Origin: Rhizoclosmatium globosum
Lineage: Eukaryota; Chytridiomycota; Chytridiomycetes; Chytridiales; Chytriomycetaceae
DNA length: 64,000 nt
Direction: 5' to 3'
NCBI GenBank assembly: GCA_002104985.1
Contig: MCGO01000038.1
Coordinates: 124,001-188,000, forward strand
The number at the start of each line of letters is the position of its first letter. Within the stretch, counting starts at the first letter, position 1. Below the pieces are notes generated by a model. The model was not told the DNA's origin. It ran no database searches and worked only from the letters and a program-made list of their open reading frames with translations. The translations under genes were made by a program, and so were the position numbers. Of the stretch, positions 30,085 through 41,796 are shown piece after piece.

Positions 30085-33000
30085 ATGGAAAGAAGAATTA
30101 GTTCAGGTTTTCACCAAACAGACTCTTTCGTAGTCGCAACACAAATGAAAGCAGCACCCGCCTCTGACGCCGTCCCATTCACGCGACCCACTGGGCCCGA
30201 ATGGATTTCAACACCGGTCGACCACCTTGTTCTGTACCTGAAGAAAGTGTGTTCGCTGGCCGGTCTTCCGTCGGACCAAGTCGTTGCCGCCCTTCCAAAT
30301 GGCTACGAACTGATCAGCCAAAAGAGACCGAACTCAAACCACGTCGATCGGTATCTGTACGGACACTCGGCCGGTCGCTTTCGAAGGTTCGTTGCTTTGT
30401 TTGTTGTCTTTGTCCTTAGATGAAGTGTCCGACTTCACTTGCTAACAACAAAACACACAAAGTGCAAACGAGTTTGCTCCTCACTTCCGCTTTCTCATGT
30501 CTGATAAAACTACCCCCTGCGAATGCCGATTGTGCGGAACGGCGAAACAAGGCGTGACACCAAAGTCGAAACTCGCTGTTCCTCAAACGGCAAAGACGGA
30601 TGAAAAGAGGAAGGCCTCGGTCGAACAAGGCGATTCATTGCGCAGACAAACTCTGCCTGCGATTGGAAGCAGCTCGATGGTGGGCGGAAGTGGTTCTGGC
30701 GGGGACTTGAAGCGAAAGCGAACAACCTACAACTCGTCAGTTACGGATAACGACGTGGTTGAATTGGAGGAAAACTCTGGCTCGAGTGAAGCGACTTCAC
30801 GCTCAGTTTCTCCAGTCATGATGCCTCCTCCACCAAAGAAACAAAAGGAAACTCTCTCTGTTACTCCAACCTCAAACACTGAGACACCAAAGGAAAAAGA
30901 TACCAAAGATAGCGTGCGAAAAGATGACATGGATGTAGATTCGGAGGATAATGTGGCTCGAGATAGGAACCTAAACGAGAACTTGGAAAAAACTCTTTCA
31001 AAGAATCCATCTCCTGCAGCAAAGTCGACGCCAACTCCAATTCAAACTGAATCAATGCCGCGCGCTTCATCTACCACAAAGACTGCAGTTTCAACCAAAT
31101 CAGTCGCGCCAACTGTTTCTATTCCATCAAATGGATCATCCTCAGCCCCAGCTTCTGTCGCAAAAATTACAAAGCCTTCGCCAAAGACTGTATCGACGAC
31201 TTCGAAGATGAATGCGGCGTCTGTGTCAATCTTCGCTCCATTTGGGCAAATTTCAACAGTTCTTCCACCAGCAACCATTCCCGTGCTGGAAAAATCACCA
31301 TCTGATACAGTTTCGCCGTCTTTGCCAGAACCTACAATCTCATATGGCACGAAACCGAAGAATCCCCAACCTAATTCAGCATCAGTGCCCATAATTTCAG
31401 TATCCATCGTGGAATCTGAAACGGAAAAACGGTTGCCCGTCAAAGCCGCTGTCTCAAAGTCGGCAGAAGGGACCAAAGTTATGGCGACAGAACCAGTCGT
31501 TCCTGAGGCTGCCTCCGCATCTGAACCTCAGTCATCTAATGGTCCAGTTGCTCAGAAGCCACTGTTTAATCCTCTCTCTAGACCATCCAAAGAGGTAAGG
31601 TGAATTTATTATTTTCACCCTGTTCTAAGTTGGCGCATCATACAGGCACTTGTATCTGCTTCATCCGTAAAAATAATTCCACCAAAGTCAGCACAGCAAC
31701 AATCTAATGCATCTCCTCCTATGCCTCATCCAGTAAAAGCTTCCATTTCTGCACCGCCAAAACCTGCTTCATCTGTAACTTCCATGGATTCATCAGCGAT
31801 GGACTTGGTTTCAGAGGAATCACCTCGATTGCCTCAACTACAACGTCCACAAGCACCGACGTCGCTACCTTTCATGGCAATTCCAAATCCTGTTTCTCAG
31901 AAAACTGTGCCGAATCCTCTGTTACGCCCCTCGTCGTCCACTGAAACGTTACAGAAGTCATCTCCTCAACAACCGTTGCAGCGAGCTATCGCGCCTCAGC
32001 CTAGTGTAAAACCTGTTCAGTACACAGCATCTGTGTCTCAGTCTAGTTCTCAGCAAGCACCGGTTCGAGCAATCGCGCCACAGCCTGAATCGCAGAAGCC
32101 TTTGCAACGTGTTGTCGTACAGCAGTCTACTTCCAAGCAGAATCTGCCACCACAAATCACGGGTCAACCTATACAGGTCCCGTCATCTCAACTGCAACCC
32201 ACCCAATCCACATCCGCTAAACAAAAGAAACCATTGATAGTCCCCGACATTGCTGCCGCCAAGAAAAAGAAGCAATCCACCGCATCCACATCCAAAAAGA
32301 ACGCCCCAACAATCTTCACAAAAGGAACCCCAACAATTCCAATCTACAAACAAAACGACATGGTCTTTGTCGAAGTCTTGATCACATCTCTATTCCCCAC
32401 CCAAACCAAACTCACCTTTCCCTCTACCACCTCCACCACAACCTCTTCTCCTCATCTACAGACACACCCCTCACAATCGACATCTCCCCCATCCACAAAG
32501 ACCACGTCTTCTGGCCCGCCCTCGTCAAATCCGTATACACAGGACAACCCGCCGGCCCCCTCTGGACAACCCCACTCCTCATCGAATCCATCCCCGGAAA
32601 CACCCTAAACATGTCCACGGCCGCGTGTTTCAGCGACACGGTCGAAACCGTAAGCACAGCATCCGACTATAAACCCAGCGGTGGTGGTGGTGCTGCTGGC
32701 GGACAAGGGATTGGGGTACTTCACCGCCGCCCGAGTTATAAAGTCAGTTTGTTGTGTATAGCGAATGGAGATGTTTTGTTGCCGGAGGTGTATGTTACGC
32801 CGTGGCGGATGGTTCGTGTTCCGGGGAGTTTGTTTCCACGGGGGTTGGGTGCTGGGCATGTTGATTCGTGTTGTGTTGGTGGAGGGGGTAGTGGAGGTGG
32901 AGGGTTTGCTGTGAAGGATGGGTATGATTATGCTGTTGTGTGTTATTTGCGGGCTTTGGTTACTGCGAGACGGGTTGTTGAGGGTGAGCGGGGGAAGGAG

Positions 33001-33486
33001 AGGATTGTGGATGGGTATAGTGGTGGAGTTGGGGTTTTGAAGGGGAGTGAGGTTTTGGGGGTTGGTGATTATGTTCTGGTTGATGGGGTTGTTGTTGTGG
33101 GTGGGAATGATGCGGATGGGGATGATGAGGATGAGGATGATGAGGTGCAGGAAGTTGTGAAGGTGCAGAGGAGTGGGAAGCGGTATATTGTCAAGATTGT
33201 GAGAGTTGTTCGAGATCCGGCGGCGGTTGGCGTTCGTGGGAGCGATATCAAGATTGTTGGAGTGTTGTGTCACCAGGTTGACAAGTTGCCAGCTAATGTA
33301 CTGGGGAATATGTTGGAGCCGATTATATTTGGGATTGGGACTGAGGCGGAAAGAAACAGGAAGAGGGCTGAACGGGGATTCCGAAGTGTGAGCGGGTTGT
33401 GGAAGTATGGACGTAAAGTAGAGGTATATGGGAAAGATATAATCGGACGGTATTATCCGACGTATCCCTTGGTGAAGTTGGATTGA
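30085..33486 (+). CDS. Clr2-like transcription-silencing protein
   Basis: Exon 1 has the layout of the Clr2 N-terminal domain: WISTPVDHLVLYLKKV, ALPNGYELISQKRP, and DRYLYGHSAGRFRR. This continues across an intron into SANEFAPHFRFLM and then the cysteine cluster CECRLCG. A ~500-residue Ser/Pro/Thr/Gln-rich linker follows. The C-terminal folded region (32340-33486) has a BAH/Clr2-type beta-rich start (QNDMVFVEV, DHVFWPALVKSVY) and ends GRYYPTYPLVKLD. In fission yeast, Clr2 is a subunit of the SHREC histone deacetylase-remodelling complex that silences heterochromatin. The frame shifts once near 32400-32450. The C-terminal part carries glycine- and acid-rich insertions. Assignment rests on motif memory, so it is moderate. 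Confidence 0.58.
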
Positions 33487-34050
33487 CTTCCTTTCGTTGC
33501 AGCGTTATGACATAAAGACGTATTTATGAAGATTCTCGTTGACAGAAAGAAAAAGACGATAGATTCAAATAAGTAGATGATCCTTTACTTCACTCAACAC
33601 AAGGGATGCACACATCCAAAAGCATAGGCACAGAATAAGAAGCATGAAAAATCATTTGAGGTATTACTTTGATAGAAGTAGTATAAAGGGGGGCAAACGT
33701 CTATAGATGAGTAGAAAAACTTGGTGCAAGAAACAAAGGCACCTGAAAGGGGAAAGGCTAGAGTGGGAGTGATAGAGAAGAAAGAGAGTGTGAAGAGAGG
33801 AATGATTAAGTGAATTAAAAAATAATGGGGGGCGACAGCGGAGTTGTAGATGTAGTAGTAGATAGGGGGTGAGCAATAAGTGTAGATGCGAAATGCAGAA
33901 AAAGAAGCAACCAACAGGAAAAGGATAATGCAATCTGGGATCGAAGGACCAATGAACAACAACGACAAAGATAGTTTCAGGGAGAGATGCTGTCAACATT
34001 GACATCACCACCATCATAACCCCGAATTTTCCGAATCTCCATCATTGTGT
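33487..34050. other. intergenic, convergent 3' flanks
   Basis: 3' flanks of the Clr2-like and bHLH genes. Two long overlapping minus-strand frames (33594-34017) are Leu/Phe/His-rich, lack any domain and look like chance frames in pyrimidine-rich DNA, probably 3' UTR of the bHLH gene. Confidence 0.5.
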
Positions 34051-35114
34051 TCAAAGACCCCTCTGAGAAGCAGCACTTCGCAGCAGATCGAGTTCCCTTC
34101 TGAGCTGGTTGATTCGATTGTCCATTCCATCGTTCTTTTCCTTGAGGGAGTGGATGTACTTGATAGTGAGCTGCATTGTCTCGACTCTGTTAGGGGCCTT
34201 TGAACCATCAGGCATCTCGTCAGCATCGTCGTCGTCGTCGTCTGCAAGAGAGGGCGGCGAGGCAGAGTGGGCCGCAACCGTCGTTGGCGAGGCCAGGGGC
34301 GATGCCTGCGGGATAACGGCGAGCAGGCGGGAGAAGGACGTCTTCAGGGCCTCTCGTCGTCGCTGGTCCGACTTCTTGTGGTTGACCGTCCGCGGTGTCG
34401 GTGACTCAGGGCCTAGGGAAGGGCTCTTGAACCCGGGCGCTTGTTGCAGTCGCTTCGGTGTCGAGAGGGGACTCATTCTGTGTTGGTTGAAGATTGGTTG
34501 GTTTGTTGGAGAAAAAGCTGAAAGAAAATTTGACATCTCCTTTCCAGAATTTTCCGATGGTGCCCTGCAACTTCCTTTTCCATCGTTTACCTTAACCATC
34601 CACAGCGACTAATGTATTGAGGAAGGGAGAGGGAGAATATATACCTGGTAGTGTTCATCTTGCTGTGGGTCTGGATCCTGTCATCGTCTGTCGACGTGTC
34701 TTTGGTCATATGCCCGTCATCAACTTGTCGCAGCGGAGACGCAAGATATCCTTCCCTGCATTCTCCTCTCTTGATTCTTTCACCATTGGAAAACAAAAGG
34801 GAAGCTGCGGAGATCGGTGCACTTGAGAGTGGTCCAGACTTGGTGACGATCACCCTTCCCTTATCGGATCCAACAGCCCCACGTCCCCCAAAACTGTATT
34901 TTCCTTCCAAATTCATTGAACCAGATCCGGTTTGTCTTGTAGAACCGCCTTGGTGATCCTGTGACGGAATCTCGCGACCCATGAGTTCAGTCTCCCATTG
35001 AACCATGGAGAACGGATTCGATTCTTGTTCTTGTTGCTGACCTTCGCCGTTGACCTGGAATTCCATCATTGGTAGGGATTCAAACGTGAACTCGTTGCTC
35101 GAAAAGACTTGCAT
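34051..35114 (-). CDS. basic helix-loop-helix transcription factor
   Basis: Three exons: 35114 to ~34655, a very short exon at ~34602-34619, and ~34476 to 34051. The short middle exon keeps the frame into RMSPLSTPKR. The C-terminal bHLH domain reads NHKKSDQRRREALKTSFSRL for the basic region and helix 1. A loop lengthened by an aspartate run (DDDDDDADEMPDG) follows. Helix 2 is RVETMQLTIKYIHSLKEK, and the leucine-bearing INQLRRELDLL coil after it suggests a bHLH-zipper-like dimer interface. The basic-region His/Arg/Arg pattern suits E-box binding. The N-terminal ~150 residues are Gln/Ser/Gly-rich, probably regulatory. Targets are unknown. Confidence 0.78.
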
Positions 35115-35505
35115 TCCGCTCGCACGTTTCCTTGATCGTTGAATTTTTCAGAGACAGCAAAGCATTGCAATCTTCACTTTTTGGGTTGAACGCGGGTCAA
35201 TGCTTGGCTGGGGGCCGGACTCGTTGGTGAGGCTTGTTCTGTGTTGCCTGAACGTATTGTGATGCACCAGGTACCTTTGTCTTTCCTCTAATCCATATGC
35301 CGTCTTCAACATAAATGCTGATAAGAAGGCACATCGATTGGTCTGGAACTCTGTCTCATCTCCCAACTACATCTCCCGAGTCCCGTTTGAACACAAATGA
35401 GCTTCGAGTCTTGCCAAACGTGTTTTTCTCATGAACATTTTCACTCTTTCGCTTACCAATCTTGATATGTTAATCATTATTACCAATATCAGCAAACCCA
35501 AGCTT
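35115..35505. other. intergenic, nothing recognised
   Basis: 5' flank of the bHLH gene and 3' flank of the GT61 gene. A 72-codon minus-strand frame at 35148-35366 has no domain and is probably 5' UTR or chance. Confidence 0.45.
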
Positions 35506-37130
35506 TTATTTCTGTACCCAACCTCCCGAACTAGAACAAACAGAATTCAAGTGCATCAAACCTTCTTCAACAGCATCCCGAAAGCGTTTCAAATGAACAA
35601 CGAAATCTGCTCTCGACAACAAAACGTGTTCTTCTGCCGTCAAGTTACACCGAAAATGCATCTCATGCATCATCCGCTCGAAATCACATGTCTTTAATAA
35701 TCCATCAAACTGCTTTGAGATCCCAACAGGGACATTCACGGGACGATGCTGGAAACTATTGATGTACTTTAACCGCGACATTTCACCCAAATGCCGAAAT
35801 GCCCGTTTGTAGATTGGTCCAACTTCAATTACGACGCTGTTTGTGTGTGCGAAGATCATGTTTGCTAGTTGTGAGCTGTGCGATGAGATGATGAGACCAT
35901 ATGACGAGAACATTTCCGCTTGTTCCCTCAGAGAATGCTTCTCAGAAGGTGCAATGATATCGATTTGGGGTAGGTTCGTTGCTTTTTTCAGGACTTTGAT
36001 GACCTTATCGAGGTTTGTGATTTTTCGGAGACCCATTCCTGACTGCCTGATCACGATTGCTGCTTTTCTTGGAGGACATGGCGAAGATTGATTTGATCCT
36101 GTATCAATCCCAAGAACCTCTGAAGCAGCACGTTTGAAGGCGTCCAGATCTATGTTTTCACATGAACTTCATTTCTCTTTTACACAACTTTCACTTTACC
36201 TTCAGGACTTGTCGCATAAATATCTCCACGAATAGTGGAATGCACGTTCCGAAAACAATACCGAGGCATCGGTGTATTCATCAACTTTTCATAATTCGGA
36301 TCCTTCTTACTCCGCCTCAAGAACCTGAAATCCAAAAGCTGCGACACATTCGCGCCATGTGCAATAATATTCCACATATCCTGCTCAAACACGTTGAATG
36401 TATCAGATCCGTCCTGGAACACAATGGTTTCAAACTGATCCGGGAGACGGAGTTCTTTTTTATGTAACTGGATGGAATGGAACTGAATCACAGAGTATGA
36501 AAAGTGAGCGATATGGTGACGTTTCGTTTGAAGCCATTGTGAAATCATCCATGTTGGTTGCGGTTCGAATTTAACAGCGTCCGCGGATGAGATGGTTTCA
36601 AAACGGAGTTTAGATTCCGGTGAAAAACAGCCACAGAATAACGTATCGAATTTGTTTTGCGCGTTACATTCGGTTGTGTTGGGATGGAGGCAGCAGTGGA
36701 TGTATGTGTGATTTAGGCGACGCGTCATGGCTTCGTTGAGAGTGAAGAATACTGTTTCGCCGTCTTGTTGACACACGTTTTCCATGTTGCATACTTTGTA
36801 TGGGTTGATTGTGTTTGGGAGGGTGTTGTCAAACATTGTGATTTTTGAGACTGTATTCACGGAATCGGTGATAAGGGCTTTCTTCGATGTTGGTGGTAGG
36901 GGTAGAACTTGGTGCAGTATTTGCTCAGGGGCTGTAGTTTGAGGTACAGTTGTGTTTGGTTTGATGATGGAATCCTCAGTGATATTAGATGGTTTGAGGA
37001 TGGTTGGAACACCAAGTGCCAGCCTTAACCAAAGCGTGATGACCGCAATAACTGCCAAGAGTCGAATGAATAGACGGAATTGACGAAGTGGTAGCTTTCG
37101 CATGTTTGGATTCAATCTACAAATTGTCAC
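35506..37130 (-). CDS. glycosyltransferase family 61 protein (DUF563)
   Basis: Two exons (intron ~36149-36197) encode about 520 residues. A short cytoplasmic head is followed by a single transmembrane segment (FIRLLAVIAVITLWLRLALG), giving a Golgi type II topology. A stem region and a catalytic domain come next. The C-terminal half has the GT61 features: AAIVIRQSGMGLRKITNLDKVI, then IDIIAPSEKHSLREQAEMFSSY and GLIISSHSSQLANMIFAHTNSVVIEVGP. GT61 members transfer xylose, arabinose or GlcNAc onto glycans, including O-linked GlcNAc in the ER (EOGT). The acceptor here cannot be told from sequence. The start could also be the internal Met at ~37101. Confidence 0.82.
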
Positions 37131-37249
37131 ATTATTATCGAGAATAAAGAGACGAATAAGCTTCTATACTTTCAATTAGCGAATCACTCAATGCATATCA
37201 AATCCAATTGTTTTCTTTTTTGCCTCAGTCACTTTCCACCCTTCCAATC

Positions 37250-40200
37250 ATGTCCCAACAACCTTCAGCCGCTGACGAATGGCAGCGAATTCACCAGCTC
37301 AATTCAACAGCCTCCAAAGACGAAGTCAACTATGCTTCATTCAAGGCCGTACTGACGACCAATAGCTCATTCTTCAAACCAACATTCACATCGGACAACT
37401 TAGGTAGACCGCCTCTCTCAGTGGTGATCATTACAGCAGCTGACTGGAATCTGCTCCCACTACTTAGATCTTCCATCTTACGTCTCCGCCTGTATCTCTG
37501 AGTTCCTTGGACCTGATGCTTCTCCTTCAAAGCAATCTGACGTTGTTCAAATTGGAAGTGCCTTGCTCGGATCCTTCATGCAGACAGCCTGGACTGGTCC
37601 TGCTTTAGACTACGATCTGATGGATTTGTTGCCAGAATCAATCAAGAGCCATGTGAGTTTGTTCAAACGATCGTTCACCGTAAAGCTAAACACTGGATTC
37701 AGGGTCAACCAGCACTCAACAAATCAGCCTTGAAGCTTCTCTCAGAAGACGGAGAAGACGTCTACCACCTTGCTCCATGCCTTGTCCACTTGGTTCTTGC
37801 AAAGCTGATTCTCGTCAACAACTCAGACGCTCTTTCCACCGTCCCAACTGCCCCTTGGTGGAAGTTCCGTACTCTTTTCGTGCAGCAACGTGTTCTCGAC
37901 AATCAATCCAACACCTTGAACGAGTCTATTTTGGAGACTGCAGTGCATGTGGAAAAGTCGCTTGAATCAGAATACTTTTCTCAACAACAAGACTTGAGGA
38001 TCGTGGCGGAATTACGTGCCCGATTTTATTTGGAATTTGGATTCGTTCATCATTATTACGAACGAAATGCAAAGGCGTTGGTGAGTCCTTGTTGCTTTTT
38101 CTTTTTTGCCCTGTCCAACATTTCTCAACCAAAAATAGGCCGAGTTCACGCGAGCTCAGAAAGCAACTCAATTAGTATGGAAGCTCACTGGTGCTCTCGG
38201 AAAGAGAACAAAGTTCCAGACGTTTGATGTGACGCAGTTGGTTGTGATTGCTGAGAGCAAGGATTTGAATGCCTCTGCTGGACAGCAAACTGCCGTTGCT
38301 GAAACAACTGCGGCTATGCCTGAGACATTGGCTTTGAACGATGATACTCTTCTGGAAACTATTGACTACACTGATTTGGAGTCAAAGGGTGGAAACCTTC
38401 GTATCATCGACCAATGTATCCTTTTGGCGATGTGGTATGTTGAACTAATATTATTGACCGGTTTCTTACGTATTTGAATAGTCTCAACATCAAGAATGAG
38501 AATCCAACTGATGGTTTGACGACGGAACAAATGAAACCTTTCGTTTCGGTGAGTTTTCTCTTTTCGTTACGCGCTATGGCGATACTCAATACTTACGAAC
38601 GATTCAGAGAGTTTTGGAGAATCCAAACAACTGGATGGTTCATACCATGGGTCTTCTTCTTCGCTCCAGACTTGAGGCGGCCAAATCCCGTACAACAGAG
38701 CGTTCTGTTCTTCAATTGCAAGCTATTGTGGATCAAATGGCTGTCGAGCAAGATTCCACTCCGTCTGAGCGTTTGAACCATATCTACAGCATTTTCATTC
38801 CTTCCAAGTGGGAACTTGAGGTTAGTCACCATTATTCCCTTCCCCTCCTTATGTCTCCTTTTCACAATCGGCATTGCGATTAAACGACCGTACGGGCTTT
38901 GGATTGAACGCTCTTTCGGACCTGTTAAAGGGAATGAAGAGTTATTATAAACCATGCTTTTCTCATCCGTTCTCATTCCCCTTGAAGTGTTTTATTTCGA
39001 GGATATGTCGGGTCGTTGAAGTCCTCGTGTTCTCGAGCCTTCGGGTTCTTCATAACAGTGGTGCCAACACCAAAGCACAGCCATAGTACACTGAATCTTT
39101 TTGCCTCTTTCGCAATTTCAGTGCCTCCGCTTTGTTCAACATTCTCTTCCATCATCTTTTTAAATCCTCAATGCTCTCATGATTCCGTTTTGCTGATCAT
39201 CATCATCACAGAGTGAACTTGCCGACCGACTCGTTTCCATTGGAGTCGTGAAATCTGCCCTCGAGATCTTTGAACGCCTTGAGCTCTGGGACAATGTCGT
39301 CTCCTGTCACCAAATGTTGGAACAGAACTCAAAAGCTGAGCAAATCGTTCGCAAGCAACTCGAAAGTACACCTGATTCCCCTAAGCTTCACTGTCTTCTC
39401 GGAGATATTACTAGAGACTCTAAGCATTACTACGAAGCATGGTCCATCTCTAATCAGCGTTATGCAAGAGCAATGAGATCCCTTGGTTCCTACTATTTCC
39501 GAACGGGTGATTTCGTTGAAAGTGTCAAGTGCTACGATTTGGCGCTCGCAATCAACCCACTCTTTGAGAACAGTTGGTTCGTGATGGGATGTGCCGCTCT
39601 TCGTGCTGAAGACTGGAACACTGCTCAACGTGCCTTCCTTAAGACTGTTTTGCTTAACAGCGACAATGGTGAAGCTTGGACCAACCTTGCCAACGTATAC
39701 GTCAAGCAGAACAAGAAACGCGAGGCGTGGCGCGCTTTGCGGGAAGCTTTGAGACAGCATCACGACAATCCCAAGATTTGGGACAACTACCTCTTCATTT
39801 CGTTGGATCTTGGAGAGTTTGGAGAGTCTGTCAGAGCCATGACGAGGGTGTTTGAAATCCGATCAAGTCCTATACGCGCTGCTGAATTGTCCAAGAACCC
39901 TGAAAGTTTGGTTGATTTGGGATGTCTCCAGATTCTGGTCCACGCTGTTGTTCATGATATTCAAGGTGCTGATGGTTTGACTGCTGGAGCACACGTCAAG
40001 CAAATCAACACATTGCTGGAAGGAGTCGTGAATAAGATGAGCGGCAGTGCTAGGCTCTTCACCCTTTGCTCCCAGTTCTACACAAGTCAAGAGCAGTACA
40101 AGCTTGCATTAGAGTACCTTGGCAAAGCGTACCGTGTATATTTGCACGCTCCTGAATTGAACAACGATGAACGGCTCTTCAAGTTGGGTGCAGATGTGAC

Positions 40201-40453
40201 TGAGCGACTTGCTGAGGGTTACAGGGAGTTTGGTCCTCTTGAATCTGCTCCAAGACTTGATAGTGAAGCTGTCGACGGTGCAGCCGACGAAGCAGAGCGT
40301 CCAGTCTTGGTTCCAGTATGTGCGGATTGGAGATACCAGGCACGAACAGCTTTGCGAACTTTCATAAGCCGCACAAAGGATACATATGAGGGAACTCCTG
40401 AACACGATCACTTGAAGGAGATTTTAGCTTCGTTTTCTGCCGCGTCTGAATAA
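37250..40453 (+). CDS. TTC27: tetratricopeptide repeat protein 27
   Basis: Multi-exon gene of about 840 codons. Key TTC27 features are ALGKRTKFQTFDVTQLV, LENPNNWMVHTMGLLLRSRLE, and RLVSIGVVKSALEIFERLELW. A TPR array follows: RAMRSLGSYYFRTGDFVESVKC, NPLFENSWFVMGCAALRAEDW, and NDNGEAWTNLANVYVKQNKK-type repeats. The first exon frame breaks near 37457, consistent with one missing base; thereafter the frame is good. An intron of about 390 bp (38821-39210) is far longer than the others. TTC27 (yeast Emw1) is an essential protein linked to wall integrity and secretion in yeast. Confidence 0.87.
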
Positions 40454-40536
40454 GCTTTCATTTATTAAAATCGTTTTCTTGCAAGTTTACAAAACATTTC
40501 TTTGTTTCTATTGTTATCTTTCTCCACTGGGATACA

Positions 40537-41759
40537 ATGCCTTCCCAACGTCCTGACTTGGACCGTATTGGTCTTTTTACCGAGGCTTCATATATCTCGA
40601 CGAACGAGCCTTACACAGGCAAAAGAAACGGTGAGCTTGATGTAACCCCCTTCTTGTATTGACAGTATTCTAGAACACACCCTCGTGAGTCGCGTCAAGG
40701 GAAAGCAGTTTCAAACTTCACCCAACAAACGTGGACATGACACAAGAGACGTTTACTTTGACAAGCAGTTTATCAGATTATTTGAGGTGAACACCTGTTC
40801 AATCTTTTGTACTACTTGCTTAATTTTGGGAAACACCAGAATGAGCCGTACACTGACCTTGTAGTCTTGCGTCGAAGGTATCGATTGCATCAAAAAGAAA
40901 AGAACATCGTAACCATGCCATTCAAACCATCCTCTGTGCCTCCAAAACCGTACGTTTCTGAGAAGATCCCCATCAAGTCATTGTTCCTAACCGATTCAAT
41001 CTAGTTCAGGATCCGGGTCGCAATGGGGCACAATTGAACAACAGTATCCTTTGCCTAATAAGGGCAAGAATCTCGAACTTCCGCCAGCACCTCCAAAGCA
41101 GAAACCAGAATCCAAACCCAACTTTTTGACGAGACCTCCCAAGAAGGGGACTGGGTATGGTTACGCGAATGTAACAATTGGAAAGTCGTATGATTACATG
41201 TCTGAGCCTTACGACAGTGTGCTTCATGCGGAACGGGTGAGTGTGGGGACGTGTGAAATAGAAACAAATGTTAACCAAAATTTCACGTCATAGAAAGACC
41301 GCGCTGAGAGTAAAAAGAAAATGGTCGGAGAAAGAGCTTTCATCTCAAGCAGCGCGAGACTCGACTTTTTCAACACGTTCGCAGGGTTGATTGGATCTGA
41401 CACAAAGGCGGCACCGAAAACTCCTCCAAAGAAGGAAAAGGGATCTGGAATATCAAATCCATTCAAGCCATCTTCGTGTTGTGGCTATACCATCAACAAA
41501 TATCCATCATTTGAGCCTCCTGCTGGAGGTGCGGCACCGCCTGAAAAACCACCAAAGAAGTTGGTGCCTATCTTTCGACCATCTGGTATTTCCAAGACCA
41601 AGTCGTATCCTATTCGTAGTATTATCGAGGCTACTTGTCCGATTGCTGCTCCAAAGTGGTTGCAGGAAATGATTACACATGTGAGAGTTATATTTCATGC
41701 ATCTATCTTAATTAACCAATTGTACATAACAGCATGCAATTACTCTTCAAGGCCATTAA
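40537..41759 (+). CDS. CFAP96: cilia- and flagella-associated protein 96 (C4orf47-like)
   Basis: About six exons. The first residues, DLDRIGLFTEASYISTNEPY, match the conserved head of the family. Internal blocks PPKKGTGYGYANVTIGKSYDY, GISNPFKPSS and FRPSGISKTKSYPIRSI also match in order. The last exon is short and ends at the stop at 41759. The protein is proline- and lysine-rich with little predicted secondary structure, typical of microtubule inner or centrosome/axoneme-associated proteins. Human C4orf47/CFAP96 localises to cilia. With CFAP58, it supports a zoosporic organism. It lies 37 bp upstream of the GT71 gene, on the same strand. Confidence 0.85.
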
Positions 41760-41796
41760 TGTTATTTCTTTGTTTGTTTTTTGATTGACACCAATA

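Noticed and set aside
31042..31476. 144-codon minus-strand frame
   Set aside because: Antisense to the low-complexity linker of the Clr2-like gene, with no recognisable content.
32605..33273. 222-codon minus-strand frame, Asn/Ile/Pro-rich
   Set aside because: It is antisense to the G-rich part of the Clr2-like gene. Its composition is the simple complement of that strand and it has no domain.
33594..34017. Two overlapping minus-strand frames rich in Leu, Phe and His
   Set aside because: They look hydrophobic but only reflect pyrimidine-rich DNA. No start context, splice logic or family match supports them.
34109..34612. 167-codon plus-strand frame
   Set aside because: Antisense to the bHLH gene. 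The minus strand carries a clear bHLH domain and spliced exons.
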